From Brochothrix thermosphacta DSM 20171 = FSL F6-1036 (GTDB lineage Bacteria; Bacillota; Bacilli; Lactobacillales; Listeriaceae): 64,000 nucleotides of DNA. The DNA lies in assembly GCF_036884295.1 (NCBI RefSeq), contig NZ_CP145608.1, positions 434,001-498,000 on the forward strand. The letters are read 5' to 3'. A program made the translations under genes and the position numbers. Shown here piece after piece: positions 63,351 to 64,000 of this stretch; position 1 is the stretch's first letter; every line of letters begins with the position of its first letter. The notes below the pieces were generated by a model. That model worked only from the letters and a program-made list of their open reading frames with translations, had not been told where the DNA came from and ran no database searches.

Positions 63351-64000
63351 CTATTTGCTTTCGTATTTTTCACTAATATTTGTCTTGATTACCTTAACAG
63401 CTGCATCCGCAGAAGCTTGAGGTTCTTTTTTACCTGATACAGCATCAAACATCAAGTTTTCAACGCCAGTCCATACTTCACTCATTTCAGGGATAGTTGG
63501 TGTTGGTGTTGAAGTTTGGAATTGATCAATAACAGCATTTGTTAATTCATCATTTGTTTTAGCTGCTTTATCACGTGCTGTTTCGTTAGCAGGAATTTCG
63601 TTTGTGTCTTCATAAAATTTGAAGGCATTGTCTGCATTACCAGCGTAAGCTAACCATTTTTGAGCTAAATCAGGATTTTTTGAATACGATGTTGCGATCC
63701 ATGCTTTACCACCAGCGAAAGGACTGTAATCTTTATCACCAGGTAATTTAGCGATAGAAGTGACACCATAATTAACCTTAGCTTTTTTGTAGGTTGCAGC
63801 TTGCCAAGGACCGTCAATAACAACAGCAGTTTTACCTTCAGTGAATTGTTTTGTTACAAAATCACCGGCACTTTTGTTATCTAACATTCCTTTAGGCCAT
63901 TTTTTGTACCATTCTTTTGCGTATTCAACACCTTTTACAGCGCCAGCGTTGTTTAAACCGATATCATTTACGTCCGTGCCGTCTTTACCAAAAACGTAAC
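63351..64000 (-). CDS. mdxE: Maltodextrin-binding lipoprotein, MdxE/MalE-like, C-terminal part
   Basis: The frame is open from the right edge of the window (reading YVFGKDGTDVNDIGLNNAGA) down to TAA at 63351, about 215 residues. TEGKTAVVIDGPWQ, GGKAWIATSYSKN and the C-terminal PTIPEMSEVWTGVENLMFDA are typical of MalE-type extracellular solute-binding proteins (SBP_bac_1/8). N-terminal half with signal and lipobox is outside the window. It is the first visible gene of the maltodextrin operon and supplies ligand to MdxFG. Confidence 0.9.
   Translation of the reverse strand, partial: YVFGKDGTDVNDIGLNNAGAVKGVEYAKEWYKKWPKGMLDNKSAGDFVTKQFTEGKTAVVIDGPWQAATYKKAKVNYGVTSIAKLPGDKDYSPFAGGKAWIATSYSKNPDLAQKWLAYAGNADNAFKFYEDTNEIPANETARDKAAKTNDELTNAVIDQFQTSTPTPTIPEMSEVWTGVENLMFDAVSGKKEPQASADAAVKVIKTNISEKYESK

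Overview
The window is low-GC, Gram-positive DNA from a Firmicute of the Bacilli. The evidence is strong AGGAGG-type ribosome binding sites, WxL/LPXTG wall proteins, a secG-est-rnr-smpB-ssrA gene order, and an mdxEFG/yvdJ/msmX-like maltodextrin operon. The inferred tmRNA tag (A)GKTNNNFAVAA fits a Bacilli member. A Listeriaceae relative such as Brochothrix is plausible, but I cannot prove the genus from the sequence. No rRNA, tRNA or CRISPR array was seen.

Layout. 1-7.8 kb: a WxL cell-surface locus (two WxL-interacting proteins, a large and a small WxL protein, an LPXTG protein) with an MFS exporter in the middle. 7.9-11.4 kb: two short-chain dehydrogenases around a LysR regulator, then a HAD phosphatase. 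11.4-16.3 kb: a Fur-box-linked siderophore uptake operon divergent from a flavin reductase (IruO/FNR2 type). 16.4-19.1 kb: a CsoR-type operator followed by copZ-copA. 19.1-25.8 kb: a TM2 protein, a CPA2 antiporter, an ABC-2 exporter and an RND exporter. 26-29.5 kb: a Lys/Ala-repeat membrane protein, a probable small RNA, an S66 peptidase and a pair of XRE regulators. 29.6-34.4 kb: secG, est, rnr, smpB and ssrA.

34.4-40 kb is the accessory stretch just downstream of tmRNA. It holds a papain/C39-like cysteine peptidase, gene remnants, and a LytTR regulator with two paralogous membrane proteins and a DUF3021 protein. One paralogue is split by an IS3-family element with a clean 4-bp target duplication. 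From 40 kb the window is mostly housekeeping and sugar metabolism: MarR, dus, GH1 beta-glucosidase with its LacI regulator, a Cof-type phosphatase, ppdK with a DeoR regulator, metNIQ, MarR-MATE, fba, dagK, rlmA, and the 3' part of a maltodextrin ABC operon that runs off the right edge.

Five genes (WxL-interacting protein, large WxL protein, LytTR regulator, membrane paralogue 1, ppdK) are each broken by one frameshift at a homopolymer. Four are one base short in a poly-A run and one is best explained by an extra T. This pattern looks like sequencing or assembly error, but transcriptional slippage or real decay cannot be excluded. The most interesting regulatory observation is that both LytTR-linked membrane genes carry an AgrA-like 9-bp direct repeat at exactly the same distance from a matching TATACT box.
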